A model generated the notes under the pieces. That model did not search any database and was not told the origin of the DNA. It saw nothing but the letters and a program-made list of their open reading frames with translations. Shown here piece by piece: positions 28,440 through 36,199 of a stretch of 64,000 nt of DNA. Both the position numbers and the translations under genes were made by a program. Origin of the DNA: Scleromatobacter sp045810285 (lineage in GTDB: Bacteria; Pseudomonadota; Gammaproteobacteria; Burkholderiales; Burkholderiaceae_C). The number at the start of each line of letters is the position of its first letter. Within the stretch, counting starts at the first letter, position 1. The DNA is taken from assembly GCA_045810285.1 (NCBI GenBank), contig JBJMWE010000281.1:12199-76198 (forward strand). Reading direction: 5' to 3'.

Positions 28440-29522
28440 GTGACCACCATCAAGGACGTTGCCCGGGCGGCCGGCGTCGGACTCGGCACGGCATCGCGCG
28501 CCCTCTCCGGGCACGGCTCCGTGGCCGCCGACACCCGCCGCCGCGTCGCGGCCGCCGCGCACGCGCTCGGATTCGAGCCGCGACCCGACGCGCGCCGGCG
28601 TCGCGCGCCCGCGCTGGACGCCATCGGCATCTACGTGCCTTCCTTCACCGGCAACTTCCACGCGCCCCTGATGCAGGCCGTGCAGGCCGAGCTGCGCGCC
28701 GTCGGCGGCCACCTGATCGCGGCCTGCGGCACCGGCGCCGGCGACGAGCGCCAGCAGGCGCTCCAGGGCATCGCGTTCCTGCTCGGTCGGCGCTGCGCCG
28801 GCATCGTCGTGGTGGCGCCGGCCCTCGGCGAGGCCGACGTGGCGGCCCTGCGGCAGCGCCATCCGCACCTGGTGTTCGTCAACCGCGTCGGCGCGCCGGG
28901 CGATCGCCAATGCTTCGCGATCGACCACGAGCTGGGCGGACGCCTGGCGGCCCGGGCGCTGGTCGAGCGCGGCCACCAGCGCATCGCCTGCATGGCCGGC
29001 GCCACCGACGCCCCCGACAACGCGCTGCGCATGCACGGCTTCCATGCGGAGCTCGCGCTGCACGGCCGGCGCGTGCCGGACGAACTGCGCGTCGTCGGCC
29101 ACTTCACGTTCGAGGGCGCGCATGCCGCCACGCGCGACCTGCTGCGGCGCGCGCCGGGCGCGTTCTCGGCGCTGTTCTGCGCGAACGACGCGATGGCCGT
29201 GGCCGCGATCGCCCGCCTCGCGCGGGCGCAGCTGCGCGTGCCGGACGACGTCTCGGTGGTGGGCTTCGACGACAGCGACCTGGCCACCTACACCTCGCCG
29301 CAGCTCACCACGGTGCGCATCCCGGTCGAGCACATGGCGGCCAATGCCTGCCGCTACCTGCTCAACGCATGCTTCGACATGGCCCACCCGGTGGTCCACG
29401 AGTTCAAGCCGATGCTGGTGTGGCGGCAGTCGGTGGCGCGCTGCGACGCGGTCGATGCGCCCCGCACGGACAGGCCCGAACCCGCCCGCGCCCGCGCCGG
29501 CGGCGTGGCGCTCTTGCGCTGA
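28440..29522 (+). CDS. LacI-family regulator divergent to the GH3 gene
   Basis: A 360-residue regulator. A GTG start is used because AAGGAG lies 9 bp upstream and it begins exactly at the HTH, VTTIKDVARAAGVGLGTASRAL; the frame is open further upstream but has no better site. The hinge GFEPRPDARRRRAPALDAIG leads into a sugar-binding-type effector domain (GIYVPSFTGNFHAPLM, FCANDAMAVAAI, VSVVGFDDSDLATYTSPQLTTVR). Divergent placement suggests control of the GH3-PEP-CTERM pair, inducer perhaps a beta-glucoside. It differs strongly from the LacI at 4392. Confidence 0.87.
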   Translation: MTTIKDVARAAGVGLGTASRALSGHGSVAADTRRRVAAAAHALGFEPRPDARRRRAPALDAIGIYVPSFTGNFHAPLMQAVQAELRAVGGHLIAACGTGAGDERQQALQGIAFLLGRRCAGIVVVAPALGEADVAALRQRHPHLVFVNRVGAPGDRQCFAIDHELGGRLAARALVERGHQRIACMAGATDAPDNALRMHGFHAELALHGRRVPDELRVVGHFTFEGAHAATRDLLRRAPGAFSALFCANDAMAVAAIARLARAQLRVPDDVSVVGFDDSDLATYTSPQLTTVRIPVEHMAANACRYLLNACFDMAHPVVHEFKPMLVWRQSVARCDAVDAPRTDRPEPARARAGGVALLR

Positions 29523-29550
29523 CGCGGCGCGTCAGGGATGCGGCCGCGCC

Positions 29551-30009
29551 TCAGTGCCAGTTGCCGACGCGCAGGTCGTTCGGCGCCGGGCGGCCCGCGC
29601 CCGTCTCGACGAAGTCGCGCAGGCTGACGAGGAACGTCGCCCACTTGGTGCTGCAGTGGGCCATGAACTCGACCTCCTCGCGCCAGCCGCGGTGGCTGAA
29701 CATGACGACGGTGAAGTCGTCCTGGCGCGACAGCGCGAACTCGATGCGGGTGCCGACCCATTCCGGCGGGCCATCCTTGACCTGCCAGCGCACCTTGTCG
29801 CTGGGCGACAGCTCCAGCACGTCCATGTCGAAGCCGCCAAGCAGCTCGCCGTTCTCGAGATGGAACACGAACTTGACGACGCCGCCGACCTTCGATTCGC
29901 CGGTCGTCTCCTGCGTCCACCAGCCCGCGAGGCCGGGCACGGTGGCGAGCGCGGCGTAGACGTCGGCGGCGGGCGCCTGGATGCCGATGCGATGGATGAT
30001 GTCCTTCAT
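29551..30009 (-). CDS. SRPBCC-family (AHSA1-like) protein
   Basis: A 152-residue cytoplasmic protein of the START/SRPBCC helix-grip fold: MKDIIHRIGIQAPAADVYAAL and GLAGWWTQETTGESKVGG at the N-terminus, ELSPSDKVRWQV in the middle and CSTKWATFLVSLRDFVETG at the end. Members bind hydrophobic ligands or act like Hsp90 activator homologues; the ligand is unknown. It is convergent with the LacI gene, 28 bp away. Confidence 0.8.
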   Translation of the reverse strand: MKDIIHRIGIQAPAADVYAALATVPGLAGWWTQETTGESKVGGVVKFVFHLENGELLGGFDMDVLELSPSDKVRWQVKDGPPEWVGTRIEFALSRQDDFTVVMFSHRGWREEVEFMAHCSTKWATFLVSLRDFVETGAGRPAPNDLRVGNWH

Positions 30010-30499
30010 GATGAACTCCGATGGGTGCGTTGGGTGCGACGTCCGGGGTGGCGCGTCGTCGGAGTCGATGGTGGCCGCGGCGCAGTGCGAGCGTGAGTAA
30101 CAAGATTGGCGCGAATGCGCGGCGACGACGCGGTCGCGGACCTGCGATCAAGGGGCACGGCCGCCGGGCATCCCAATCCCGCGTCCGCGTGGAACGCCTC
30201 GCCGTCGCGGCGCGCTCGCCACTCCCGGATGAACTCGGTCAGCCTCGAATACCCCACGCCGTACCAGGCTTGCGCAATTGGGGCGCCCGGCAGCGCCCCC
30301 AGCAGCGCCGCAAGGCACGAGCCGCACGAATCGTGGGGGGTACTGTCGCGTTGAAGACCCGGATTTCGTTTTCAACCTATACGGGCCACCGTATCTAATC
30401 CAACGGCTCAATCAAACGGAGGGTCACTCCGTCAGACCAGCCGGACCTCCCACGCGTTGGCTGAACTCATCGATCTGTCAACGTGACGGGAACCCGATA
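30010..30499. other. Gene-free 490-bp stretch before the TolB-like regulator
   Basis: No credible coding frame. The part from about 30355 is relatively AT-rich and holds two hairpins: ATACGG-GCCA-CCGTAT (30379-30394) and ACGGAG-GGTCA-CTCCGT (30416-30432). They probably belong to the promoter or leader of the regulator at 30500. Confidence 0.5.
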
Positions 30500-31252
30500 G
30501 TGGCCCAGGGAAAAGAGATCGCCGAGGACGACATCCTCTCGGCGTGTGAGGAGATCCTGGCGAGCCCGACGTTCGCCAAGGCGCGCCGGATGAGCCGCCT
30601 GCTGCGCTTCCTGGTGGACCAGGCGGTTTCCGGCGGCGTGCGCAACACGATCGAGTACGCCATCGGGCTCGAGGTGTTCGATCGGGATCCGGCGACCTAC
30701 AGCCCCGGCGACGATCCGACGGTGCGCGTCCAGGTCGGCCGCCTGCGACAGCGCCTGGACGCGTACTACGCCGCGCGCGCCGGGGGCCACGGAGTGGAGA
30801 TACGCATCCCTCTGGGCAGCTACATGCCCGTCATCCGCCACGTGACCGGCGAGCCGCCCCCAGGCGCTCGGCACGGCAGCCTGGCCTTCCAGTCCATCCG
30901 CTGCATCGCGGGCAGCGCCACCGGCGAGGCGTTCGCGTGCGGCCTTCAGGAGGAACTCCTGGCGCAGTTGTTCCAGGCCTTCAGCGACGTGGTGATGCTG
31001 CCGTCGACGCCCTCCATGGGCGCGCGCCGCAGCGTCGACGACGCACGGCCCCTTCACGCGCGCCACCGGATCGAAGGCAGCATCCGCATCGACAGCGAAC
31101 GCATCCGCACGTCGATGCGACTCGTCGAGCCGGCGCTGGGGCGCGTCGCGTGGGCGCGGCACTTCGATCGCGGCGTCCACTTCGACATCAGCCAACAGGA
31201 AGAACTCGCGTCTTCGATCTGCAGCGCCTTGAAACGCCACCTGGACGCCTGA
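30500..31252 (+). CDS. Putative regulator: winged-helix-like N-terminus plus TolB/FlgO-like domain
   Basis: A 250-residue protein starting at GTG 30500 (upstream in-frame codons have no ribosome-binding site). Residues 1-105 (SRLLRFLVDQAVSGG, IGLEVFDRDPATYSPGDDPTVRVQVGRLRQRL, IRIPLGSYMPVI in pieces) match the N-terminal module found in many proteobacterial proteins that couple a DNA-binding-like unit to TolB or TPR parts. Residues 125-250 (FACGLQEELLAQLF, HRIEGSIRIDSERIRTSMRLVE) match the TolB N-terminal/FlgO fold. No TPR repeats follow, so it is a short member. It stands 177 bp before the Reb-like operon and is the best candidate for its regulator. Role inferred. Confidence 0.6.
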   Translation: MAQGKEIAEDDILSACEEILASPTFAKARRMSRLLRFLVDQAVSGGVRNTIEYAIGLEVFDRDPATYSPGDDPTVRVQVGRLRQRLDAYYAARAGGHGVEIRIPLGSYMPVIRHVTGEPPPGARHGSLAFQSIRCIAGSATGEAFACGLQEELLAQLFQAFSDVVMLPSTPSMGARRSVDDARPLHARHRIEGSIRIDSERIRTSMRLVEPALGRVAWARHFDRGVHFDISQQEELASSICSALKRHLDA

Positions 31253-31319
31253 CGCGGACACGCGACCAGGAGGACCGCGCGCCCGGCTTCCTTTCACCGC
31301 CGACGCGCCCGCCGCGATT

Positions 31320-31353
31320 GTTACCGTAACAGCGCATCCGACGTTACCGTAAC
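31320..31353. promoter_or_regulatory. Two GTTACCGTAAC palindromes before the Reb-like operon
   Basis: GTTACCGTAAC occurs at 31320-31330 and 31343-31353, centres 23 bp apart (about two helical turns), with a half-site CTTACCG at 31358-31364. They lie 77-110 bp before the first Reb-like start. The spacing suggests cooperative binding of a dimeric regulator. Confidence 0.65.
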
Positions 31354-31429
31354 GATACTTACCGACGATGAAGGCCCCGCCTACGATGGCTCTGCGTCTC
31401 GACAAAAGACAACCCAGTGGAGCAAGACG

Positions 31430-31750
31430 ATGGCTGATGCACTTCCGGCCGAGATCATTCAGGCCATCGCGATATCCAACGCGAAGTCGATCGGCGAACA
31501 GCCGGCCGTGCTGGCCAATCTCGCGTTGGCACAACAGATCTTCAACCAGAACATGCAGCAGCAGATCGCGCTGAGCCAGCAGCAGGCGATGAACCAGATC
31601 CAGATGGCTGCCGCGGCGAAGTACGCGTCGATGATCGACAAGACGGCCGCTTGCCCGCACCAGACGACCTTCGACCAGATGACGAAGGAACTCGAGGAGA
31701 TCCGCCACGAGCTGGCGCGCACCTCGACGCAGCACCGCGGCGGCATGTAG
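31430..31750 (+). CDS. RebB-like R-body family protein 1
   Basis: A 106-residue Ala/Gln-rich protein with no signal peptide. The central part AISNAKSIGEQPAVLANLAL and QQQAMNQIQMAAAAKYA matches the layout of the RebB killing-trait family (Asn-x-Lys, Pro-Ala, then a Gln/Asn/Ala helix with QQAMN). The C-terminal third (TTFDQMTKELEEIRHELART) is predicted coiled coil and is unique among the four paralogues. R-body proteins polymerise into coiled ribbons that extend on a pH change. It has a GGAG site 8 bp before the ATG and is the first gene of the operon. Family call is by motif reading only. Confidence 0.55.
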   Translation: MADALPAEIIQAIAISNAKSIGEQPAVLANLALAQQIFNQNMQQQIALSQQQAMNQIQMAAAAKYASMIDKTAACPHQTTFDQMTKELEEIRHELARTSTQHRGGM

Positions 31751-31800
31751 CGCGCCGTCCTGCCTCGACGGGTCCTCGAGGCGCCCCCAGGAGTTTCGTT

Positions 31801-31865
31801 CGCATTCCGCCGGAGTGCGATGAAAGCAACCTCCCCGTCGCCGGGGTGACGGTAGGCAAACCGTC
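31801..31865. repeat. Two hairpins between the first and second reb-like genes
   Basis: CGCATTCC-GCC-GGAGTGCG (31801-31819, one G-U pair) and GACGGT-AGGCAA-ACCGTC (31848-31865). They fill the only sizeable gap (148 bp) in the operon and might stabilise or process mRNA so that gene 2 onward is expressed differently from gene 1. Confidence 0.45.
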
Positions 31866-31898
31866 GTCGATGCATATCACCAACCCAAGGAGCAAACC

Positions 31899-32216
31899 AT
31901 GGCATCTCTTCCCGAAGAAGTCGTTACCGCAGTCGCGATCGGAAACCTGAAGGCGATCTCGGAACAGCCCGCGATGCTGTCCAACCTCGCCTACTCGAAC
32001 ACGGTGGCCAATACCAACCTGTCGCAGCAGAACGCCGTGGCCAACCAGCAGGCCATGAACGAGCTGGGCATCTCGATCGTGGCCAAGGCCTCGAACACGG
32101 TCAGCAACCTCAGCCCGATGGAAGCCCGCGCCGCGGTGGACGTCCTGACCAACGACGAGCTCGCGCAGACCATCGCCGACATGAAGGCCACGCTGCAGGC
32201 CTTCACCGGTCGCTGA
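31899..32216 (+). CDS. RebB-like R-body family protein 2
   Basis: A 105-residue protein, start supported by AAGGAG 7 bp upstream. It contains AVAIGNLKAISEQPAMLSNL and QQNAVANQQAMNELGISIVAK, the best match in the cluster to the RebB pattern Asn-x-Lys...Pro-Ala...Gln-Asn-Ala-Val-Ala-x-Gln-Gln. The C-terminal half continues with SPMEARAAVDVLTNDELAQT and a final amphipathic helix. The next protein repeats the same 24-residue run from AVAIGN to AYSN without change, so these two arose by recent duplication. Likely a structural subunit of an R-body-like polymer, acting in the cytoplasm. Confidence 0.6.
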   Translation: MASLPEEVVTAVAIGNLKAISEQPAMLSNLAYSNTVANTNLSQQNAVANQQAMNELGISIVAKASNTVSNLSPMEARAAVDVLTNDELAQTIADMKATLQAFTGR

Positions 32217-32255
32217 TCCGTCCGATCCCGGCGGCCTTAATGCGAAGGACAGAAC

Positions 32256-32771
32256 ATGCTTGACGAACAAGTGACGACTGCAGTCGCCATCGGAAATCTC
32301 AAGGCGATTTCCGAACAGCCCGCGATGCTGTCCAACCTCGCCTATTCGAACGTGGTCTCCACCAACAACCTGGGGCAGCAGAACGCCGTTGCCAACCAGC
32401 GCGCGGTGGGCGAACTCGCGATCCCCCTGGTGGCCAAGGGAGTCAACACCATCAGCGACCTGGGGCCCCTGGCAGCCAGGGCGGCGGTGGATGTGCTGAC
32501 CAACGACGAGGTCGCCCAGGCGATCGCCGACCTCGAGGCGTCGGTCGAAGCGTTCGCGGGCCCGCGTGGCCAGGGTGGCAAGCCGCACCACGGCGGATGG
32601 AAGAGGCTGAGAGCCTTGATCGAGCTGGGCTTGCGCCTGGACGAGCACGGCCATCTGGTGGTCCCGGCCAACATGACGATCGTCGTGAACGGCCGCTTCG
32701 CGAAGGAAGACATCCAGATCAACGTCGACAACCACCGCGTCACCATCAAGGTGACGCAGTTGGCTCGGTAG
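32256..32771 (+). CDS. RebB-like R-body family protein 3 with C-terminal extension
   Basis: A 171-residue paralogue of the preceding protein with GAAGGA before the ATG. Residues 1-105 repeat the RebB-like domain (AIGNLKAISEQPAMLSNLAY, QQNAVANQRAVGEL, ARAAVDVLTNDEVAQAIADL). Residues 106-171 are an extra module: a Gly/His/Lys linker (GPRGQGGKPHHGGWKR), a helix, then the beta-rich VPANMTIVVNGRFAKEDIQI and HRVTIKVTQL. The extension could cap or anchor the polymer. No known domain is recognised in it. Confidence 0.58.
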   Translation: MLDEQVTTAVAIGNLKAISEQPAMLSNLAYSNVVSTNNLGQQNAVANQRAVGELAIPLVAKGVNTISDLGPLAARAAVDVLTNDEVAQAIADLEASVEAFAGPRGQGGKPHHGGWKRLRALIELGLRLDEHGHLVVPANMTIVVNGRFAKEDIQINVDNHRVTIKVTQLAR

Positions 32772-32834
32772 CGAAGCCCAGACCCGGATGGGGCCGCCGC
32801 GCGCGACTCCATCTTTCCAATTCCGAGGATGGAC

Positions 32835-33218
32835 ATGCAAGAAGTCGACATCAGCATCACGGACAACCGCACCCAGGGCGACGACAGCGCCGTGATGTCC
32901 GTCGTCGCCCTGAGCGCGCTCGTATCGGCGGAGCAGCCGTCGGCCTTGTCCAACCTCTCCTACGGCAACCAGATCGTCAACAACGACCTGGCCGCCAAGG
33001 TGCAAGTCGCCCACCAGGACGCGTTGAACCGCCTGCGCCACTCGATCCTGGCCGATGCGGTCGATCGCGTCCAGAACATCGGCTCCAGGACGGCGCGCGC
33101 CGCCGTCGACGTGAGCTCCGGCAACGCGGCGGCCCAAAGCCTCATCGACCTGAAGTCCGCGATCGACGCCTTCGCCGCGCGTGGCCCGTCGCCACGGCCA
33201 CTCCCGAGCCGGTCATGA
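32835..33218 (+). CDS. RebB-like R-body family protein 4 (divergent)
   Basis: A 127-residue protein. ATG at 32835 is preferred over ATG at 32829, because the GAGG at 32825-32828 directly abuts the earlier codon but is 6 bp from the later one. It keeps the shared EQPSALSNLSYGN, AHQDALNRLRHSIL, TARAAVDVSSGN and DLKSAIDAF positions but lacks the Gln-Asn-Ala-Val-Ala block, so it is the most divergent of the four. Its stop overlaps the next start by ATGA (33215-33218). Confidence 0.52.
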   Translation: MQEVDISITDNRTQGDDSAVMSVVALSALVSAEQPSALSNLSYGNQIVNNDLAAKVQVAHQDALNRLRHSILADAVDRVQNIGSRTARAAVDVSSGNAAAQSLIDLKSAIDAFAARGPSPRPLPSRS

Positions 33219-33544
33219 CCGACGAGGAGAGCATCGACCAGTTCATCGGCCAGCAAGCGTCGATGGTGACGCACAACCGCAGGCTCATGGCCCAGATGGA
33301 CGACCGCATGCGATGTGGATTCGACGCGTCGCTGCAAGGCGCCGACCACGTCGTCATCCCCAGCAGGGTCAAGCTGGTGATGCTGGTGCTCGGCGCCGGC
33401 GCGGCAAGCGGGCGTGGCGAGCCCCTGTTCGGGCCGGCGTCCTTCGCCCGCTGCGTCGAATTCGTCAACTCGGCCATGGTCACTCGCATGGCGGAATCGG
33501 GCGACCCGGACCAGGTCGTCCATCAGGAAGGAAGCGCGTCATGA
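33215..33544 (+). CDS. Small uncharacterised protein of the Reb-like operon (109 aa)
   Basis: Product of 109 residues, start overlapping the previous stop and stop overlapping the next start, so it is translationally coupled at both ends. It reads MTDEESIDQFIGQQASMVTH at the start and has a hydrophobic stretch VKLVMLVLGAGAASG in the middle that is too short for a sure membrane span. Two cysteines (RCGFD, FARCVEF) are present. No family recognised. Codon use and coupling leave little doubt that it is a real gene; its role is open. Confidence 0.6.
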   Translation: MTDEESIDQFIGQQASMVTHNRRLMAQMDDRMRCGFDASLQGADHVVIPSRVKLVMLVLGAGAASGRGEPLFGPASFARCVEFVNSAMVTRMAESGDPDQVVHQEGSAS

Positions 33545-33834
33545 AGCAGACCGAATCGATTGCGCAACTGGGCCTGATGGCCGAGCAGATCGCCGAATCG
33601 ATGACCAAGGTGGCCATCAACATCGCCCTGCTGGGCGTCGAAGGCGACGCCGACGAGCAGATGCGCGTCATCACCGAGGAGAACAACAAGGTGCTCGATC
33701 GCATCCGCCAGATCTACGACCTCGGGCCACCGCCCGCTCCGGCTCCCGCACCTGCGCCCGCGCCCGCGCCCACGACGACGCCGGACGTGGATGCGGTGGC
33801 CGGGCCGTCCCCGTTCCCGTTCCCGGAGCAATGA
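33541..33834 (+). CDS. Small helical protein with Pro-Ala repeat tail (97 aa)
   Basis: A 97-residue product coupled to the previous gene by ATGA at 33541-33544. Residues 1-60 look like amphipathic helices (IAQLGLMAEQIAESMTKVAI, EQMRVITEENNKVLDRIRQI), followed by a PAPAPAPAPAP repeat and the end GPSPFPFPEQ. The tail resembles rigid linkers or TonB-type Pro-rich spacers. No known family. It may be a minor subunit or tether in the predicted R-body-like assembly. Confidence 0.6.
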   Translation: MKQTESIAQLGLMAEQIAESMTKVAINIALLGVEGDADEQMRVITEENNKVLDRIRQIYDLGPPPAPAPAPAPAPAPTTTPDVDAVAGPSPFPFPEQ

Positions 33835-33835
33835 C

Positions 33836-34090
33836 GTGGCGGCCAGTGGTGCGATCGTCGACGTTCCGCTGGCGGCCGTGTCGGCGCTGAACGCCGTCGC
33901 GCTGCAAAGCGCCCAGGCTTCGTACGCGTTGATGGAGCAGATCCTCACGAACAACGAAGCGCCGCTGATCTTCACGTCGCTCCCAATCAGCGCCGCCGCG
34001 ATCACGGCCGGCCTGGTGGCCTTCGAAACGACGCTGGCAGCCGCGGCTGCGGCCAACGCGAGGGCTGGCCTTGTCGCGCCCGCGCCTTGA
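33836..34090 (+). CDS. Small Ala-rich hydrophobic protein (84 aa)
   Basis: A GTG-started product of 84 residues one base after the preceding stop. It reads VPLAAVSALNAVALQSAQAS, LTNNEAPLIF and AAAITAGLVAFETTLAAAAA, with two hydrophobic helices. Composition recalls the Reb-like proteins (Ala, Gln, Asn) but the Pro-Ala and QQ motifs are missing. Its end overlaps the next gene by 20 bp. Real on grounds of context; function unknown. Confidence 0.5.
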   Translation: MAASGAIVDVPLAAVSALNAVALQSAQASYALMEQILTNNEAPLIFTSLPISAAAITAGLVAFETTLAAAAAANARAGLVAPAP

Positions 34091-34760
34091 CTGGCGCCCC
34101 CTTCCCGAGCGCCTGCTGGTCGCGGCCTTTCCGCTGGCCTACGCGCAGAGCCCGAGCGCGCCGCCCCGGCCCGAAGGCGACTTCTTCGTCGTCCAGGCCG
34201 GCGTGGCGGATGTCGAGCTGCCCGAGCCGGTGATGGCATGGCTGAGCCTGTCGCCGCCGCAGGCGCTGTCCGCCGACATGACCCGCGTCGACTACCAGGC
34301 CGAGGCCAACACCCTGGCGGCGCGCCATCTGTCGATGCCCGTCGTCGTGCGCAAGCGCCGCTATGCGATCGAGTTCGCACAGCAACCCGGGCTGCTGGTG
34401 CAGACGCAGATGGTGCGTGTGCTGAATTCACCGCTGACCATCGACTTCCTGATCGCCATCACCTTCATCGCGGAGCAGATCAGGAAGATCCCGCTCCCGC
34501 CGATCAAGCTGCTCGTCGCGGTGATCGCGGTGCTGGTCATCGTCGTGCTGGGCATCGTGATCGCGGCCATCCGGGCCCTCTTCGCCGACGTGCCCCAGCC
34601 CTGTCCGCTTTCCGCCGATACCAACGGCGTCCCCATCGTCATCGTGCCGGGCGTCAGCGTGACCCAGGGCCTGCCGCGGCCCGACGTCAGCGCGGAGAAC
34701 CAGCTCGTGGCGCTGCAGACGATCAAGCAGGTCTATTGGCTGGTCAAGCAGGTCGCATGA
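34071..34760 (+). CDS. Membrane protein of the Reb-like operon, one central span
   Basis: A 229-residue product read from a TTG with a GAGGG stretch upstream. The N-terminus (LVAAFPLAYAQSPSAPPRPE) may be a weak signal. A strong membrane helix is seen at about residues 144-168 (LLVAVIAVLVIVVLGIVIAA), preceded by a second hydrophobic segment SPLTIDFLIAITFIAEQI. The C-terminal part GVPIVIVPGVSVTQGLPRP and QLVALQTIKQVYWLVKQV is soluble. No known family. It could attach the assembly or its cargo to the inner membrane. Confidence 0.58.
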   Translation: MSRPRLDWRPLPERLLVAAFPLAYAQSPSAPPRPEGDFFVVQAGVADVELPEPVMAWLSLSPPQALSADMTRVDYQAEANTLAARHLSMPVVVRKRRYAIEFAQQPGLLVQTQMVRVLNSPLTIDFLIAITFIAEQIRKIPLPPIKLLVAVIAVLVIVVLGIVIAAIRALFADVPQPCPLSADTNGVPIVIVPGVSVTQGLPRPDVSAENQLVALQTIKQVYWLVKQVA

Positions 34761-34873
34761 ACAGAGGAGGACCGCACGCGCCATCGAACCTCCCATCGCC
34801 CCCACGCCCCGCCCGACACGGGCGACCGATGACTTCGCCCGCACCACTCCCGCCCTCTGGAGAGACATCCATC

Positions 34874-35986
34874 ATGGACATCACGCAATACCTGCTCGGA
34901 TCGAACGACAACAACTACCAGTCGCTGCTGCCCTTCAGCTACATGGTGCCGACCTTCTACCCGGTGCCGCCGGGCGATGCCCAGCCCCAGGGCGGCGCGC
35001 CGCTCATCGCGCTGGACGACGAGGATCTCCAGGCACGGGCACAGCGCCTGGTCAACGTCCTGTACTGGACGGCGACCACGTACAAGGACGCCGACGGCAT
35101 GAGCGACAGCCAGACGCTGAAGGTGTTCATCGCGCCCGAGTTCTACTTTCGCAAGGCCTCCGATGCCGAGGCCGTGTCGGGCCAGTTCACGCGCAACACC
35201 AGCTTCGGTTCCTACCCCGAAGACGTCCGCTACCAGCTCGCGGAGGCCCTCTACGACGCGATCCAGACCACGCCGCTGTTCAAGGACTGGGTGATCGTGG
35301 CCGGAACCGTCTGCTCGGTGCTGCCGGAGTACGCCGATCGGCTGAATCTGCTCAACACGGCCATCATGCTGCGCGGCCAGCGTTCGGCCCCGGACGCGTC
35401 CGTTCCCTACGTCCTGATGGAAAAGCACTACATCTCGCACATCGACGGGCCGCCGCAGGACTGGCACGCCAACATCGACCCGACGACTGTCTACAGCTTC
35501 ACGCTCAATCCCGACCAGGAGCTCGACAACCTCATCTACTGGAACCGCATGATGCTGGGCCTCGAGGTCTGCCTCGACCACAGCCGCCAGGTCGTGCGCA
35601 ACGCCGTGAACCAGCTGCGCGCCACGCTGGGCCCCAACATGCAGCCGCTCAACCTGCAGCTGGTCACCTCGTGCGGCATGTCCATCGTCAACCAGGCGCT
35701 GGCCGTGGAGGACGGCGCGCTGGTCATGCTGACCGACGGCTATTGCGCGGCCGACGACGGGCTGCGCGAGCCGATCTTCCAGCTCGGCCGCTACGACGCC
35801 ACCGCCGGCGCGGTGACGCTGGTGGGCCCGGGCAACTTCCAGTTCCAGGAACTGCCGAAGATCCCGAGCTACCAGGTCCACTACGCCCAGGGCCTGTACG
35901 AGCACCTGGGACGGCGCCAAGGCGTCTGGGCGAGCACCTCGAAGCTGCCCTTGCGGCTCGTGCAAGTCAACAGGTGCGCGAACTAG
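34874..35986 (+). CDS. Divergent nitrilase-superfamily (CN-hydrolase-like) protein
   Basis: A 370-residue protein with the three catalytic positions of nitrilases in the right order: Glu89 in VFIAPEFYF, Lys184 in VLMEKHYIS and Cys233 in LGLEVCLDHSR. KDWVIVAGTV matches the strand before the central loop. Members hydrolyse nitriles, amides or ureido groups, or transfer acyl groups. Overall similarity to known branches is low by eye, so substrate is unknown. GGAGAG lies before ATG 34874. An in-frame ATG at 34757 overlaps the previous stop as ATGA and would add a Pro-rich 39-residue extension. Last gene of the Reb-like operon. Confidence 0.68.
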   Translation: MDITQYLLGSNDNNYQSLLPFSYMVPTFYPVPPGDAQPQGGAPLIALDDEDLQARAQRLVNVLYWTATTYKDADGMSDSQTLKVFIAPEFYFRKASDAEAVSGQFTRNTSFGSYPEDVRYQLAEALYDAIQTTPLFKDWVIVAGTVCSVLPEYADRLNLLNTAIMLRGQRSAPDASVPYVLMEKHYISHIDGPPQDWHANIDPTTVYSFTLNPDQELDNLIYWNRMMLGLEVCLDHSRQVVRNAVNQLRATLGPNMQPLNLQLVTSCGMSIVNQALAVEDGALVMLTDGYCAADDGLREPIFQLGRYDATAGAVTLVGPGNFQFQELPKIPSYQVHYAQGLYEHLGRRQGVWASTSKLPLRLVQVNRCAN

Positions 35987-36199
35987 TGCAGTGCACGGGG
36001 CGTCCTGGAACTTGTCCTTGCCGGCATGCTCCAAGCGCTCACGTGCAGAAATGGCCAGCCCGGCCCCCTCGCTTCGTCGTGCCCTGCACGCCGGCAGCGC
36101 GTCGCGTCTGAACAGGGTCGAGCGCTTCTTGCGCGACATCGGGGAACAGAGCGGCGCACCGCACGGGAGTGGCTCGACCGCCAGCTGAAGGAAGCCGCC

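Noticed and set aside
30006..30411. Short minus-strand frames in the gap before the TolB-like regulator
   Set aside because: Arg/Pro/Gly-rich, no ribosome-binding site, and they overlap the AT-rich promoter-like part.
33720..33775. CCCGC/GCTCC repeat as possible microsatellite or CRISPR-like array
   Set aside because: It is the Pro-Ala codon repeat of the 97-residue protein; units are 6 bp with no spacers.
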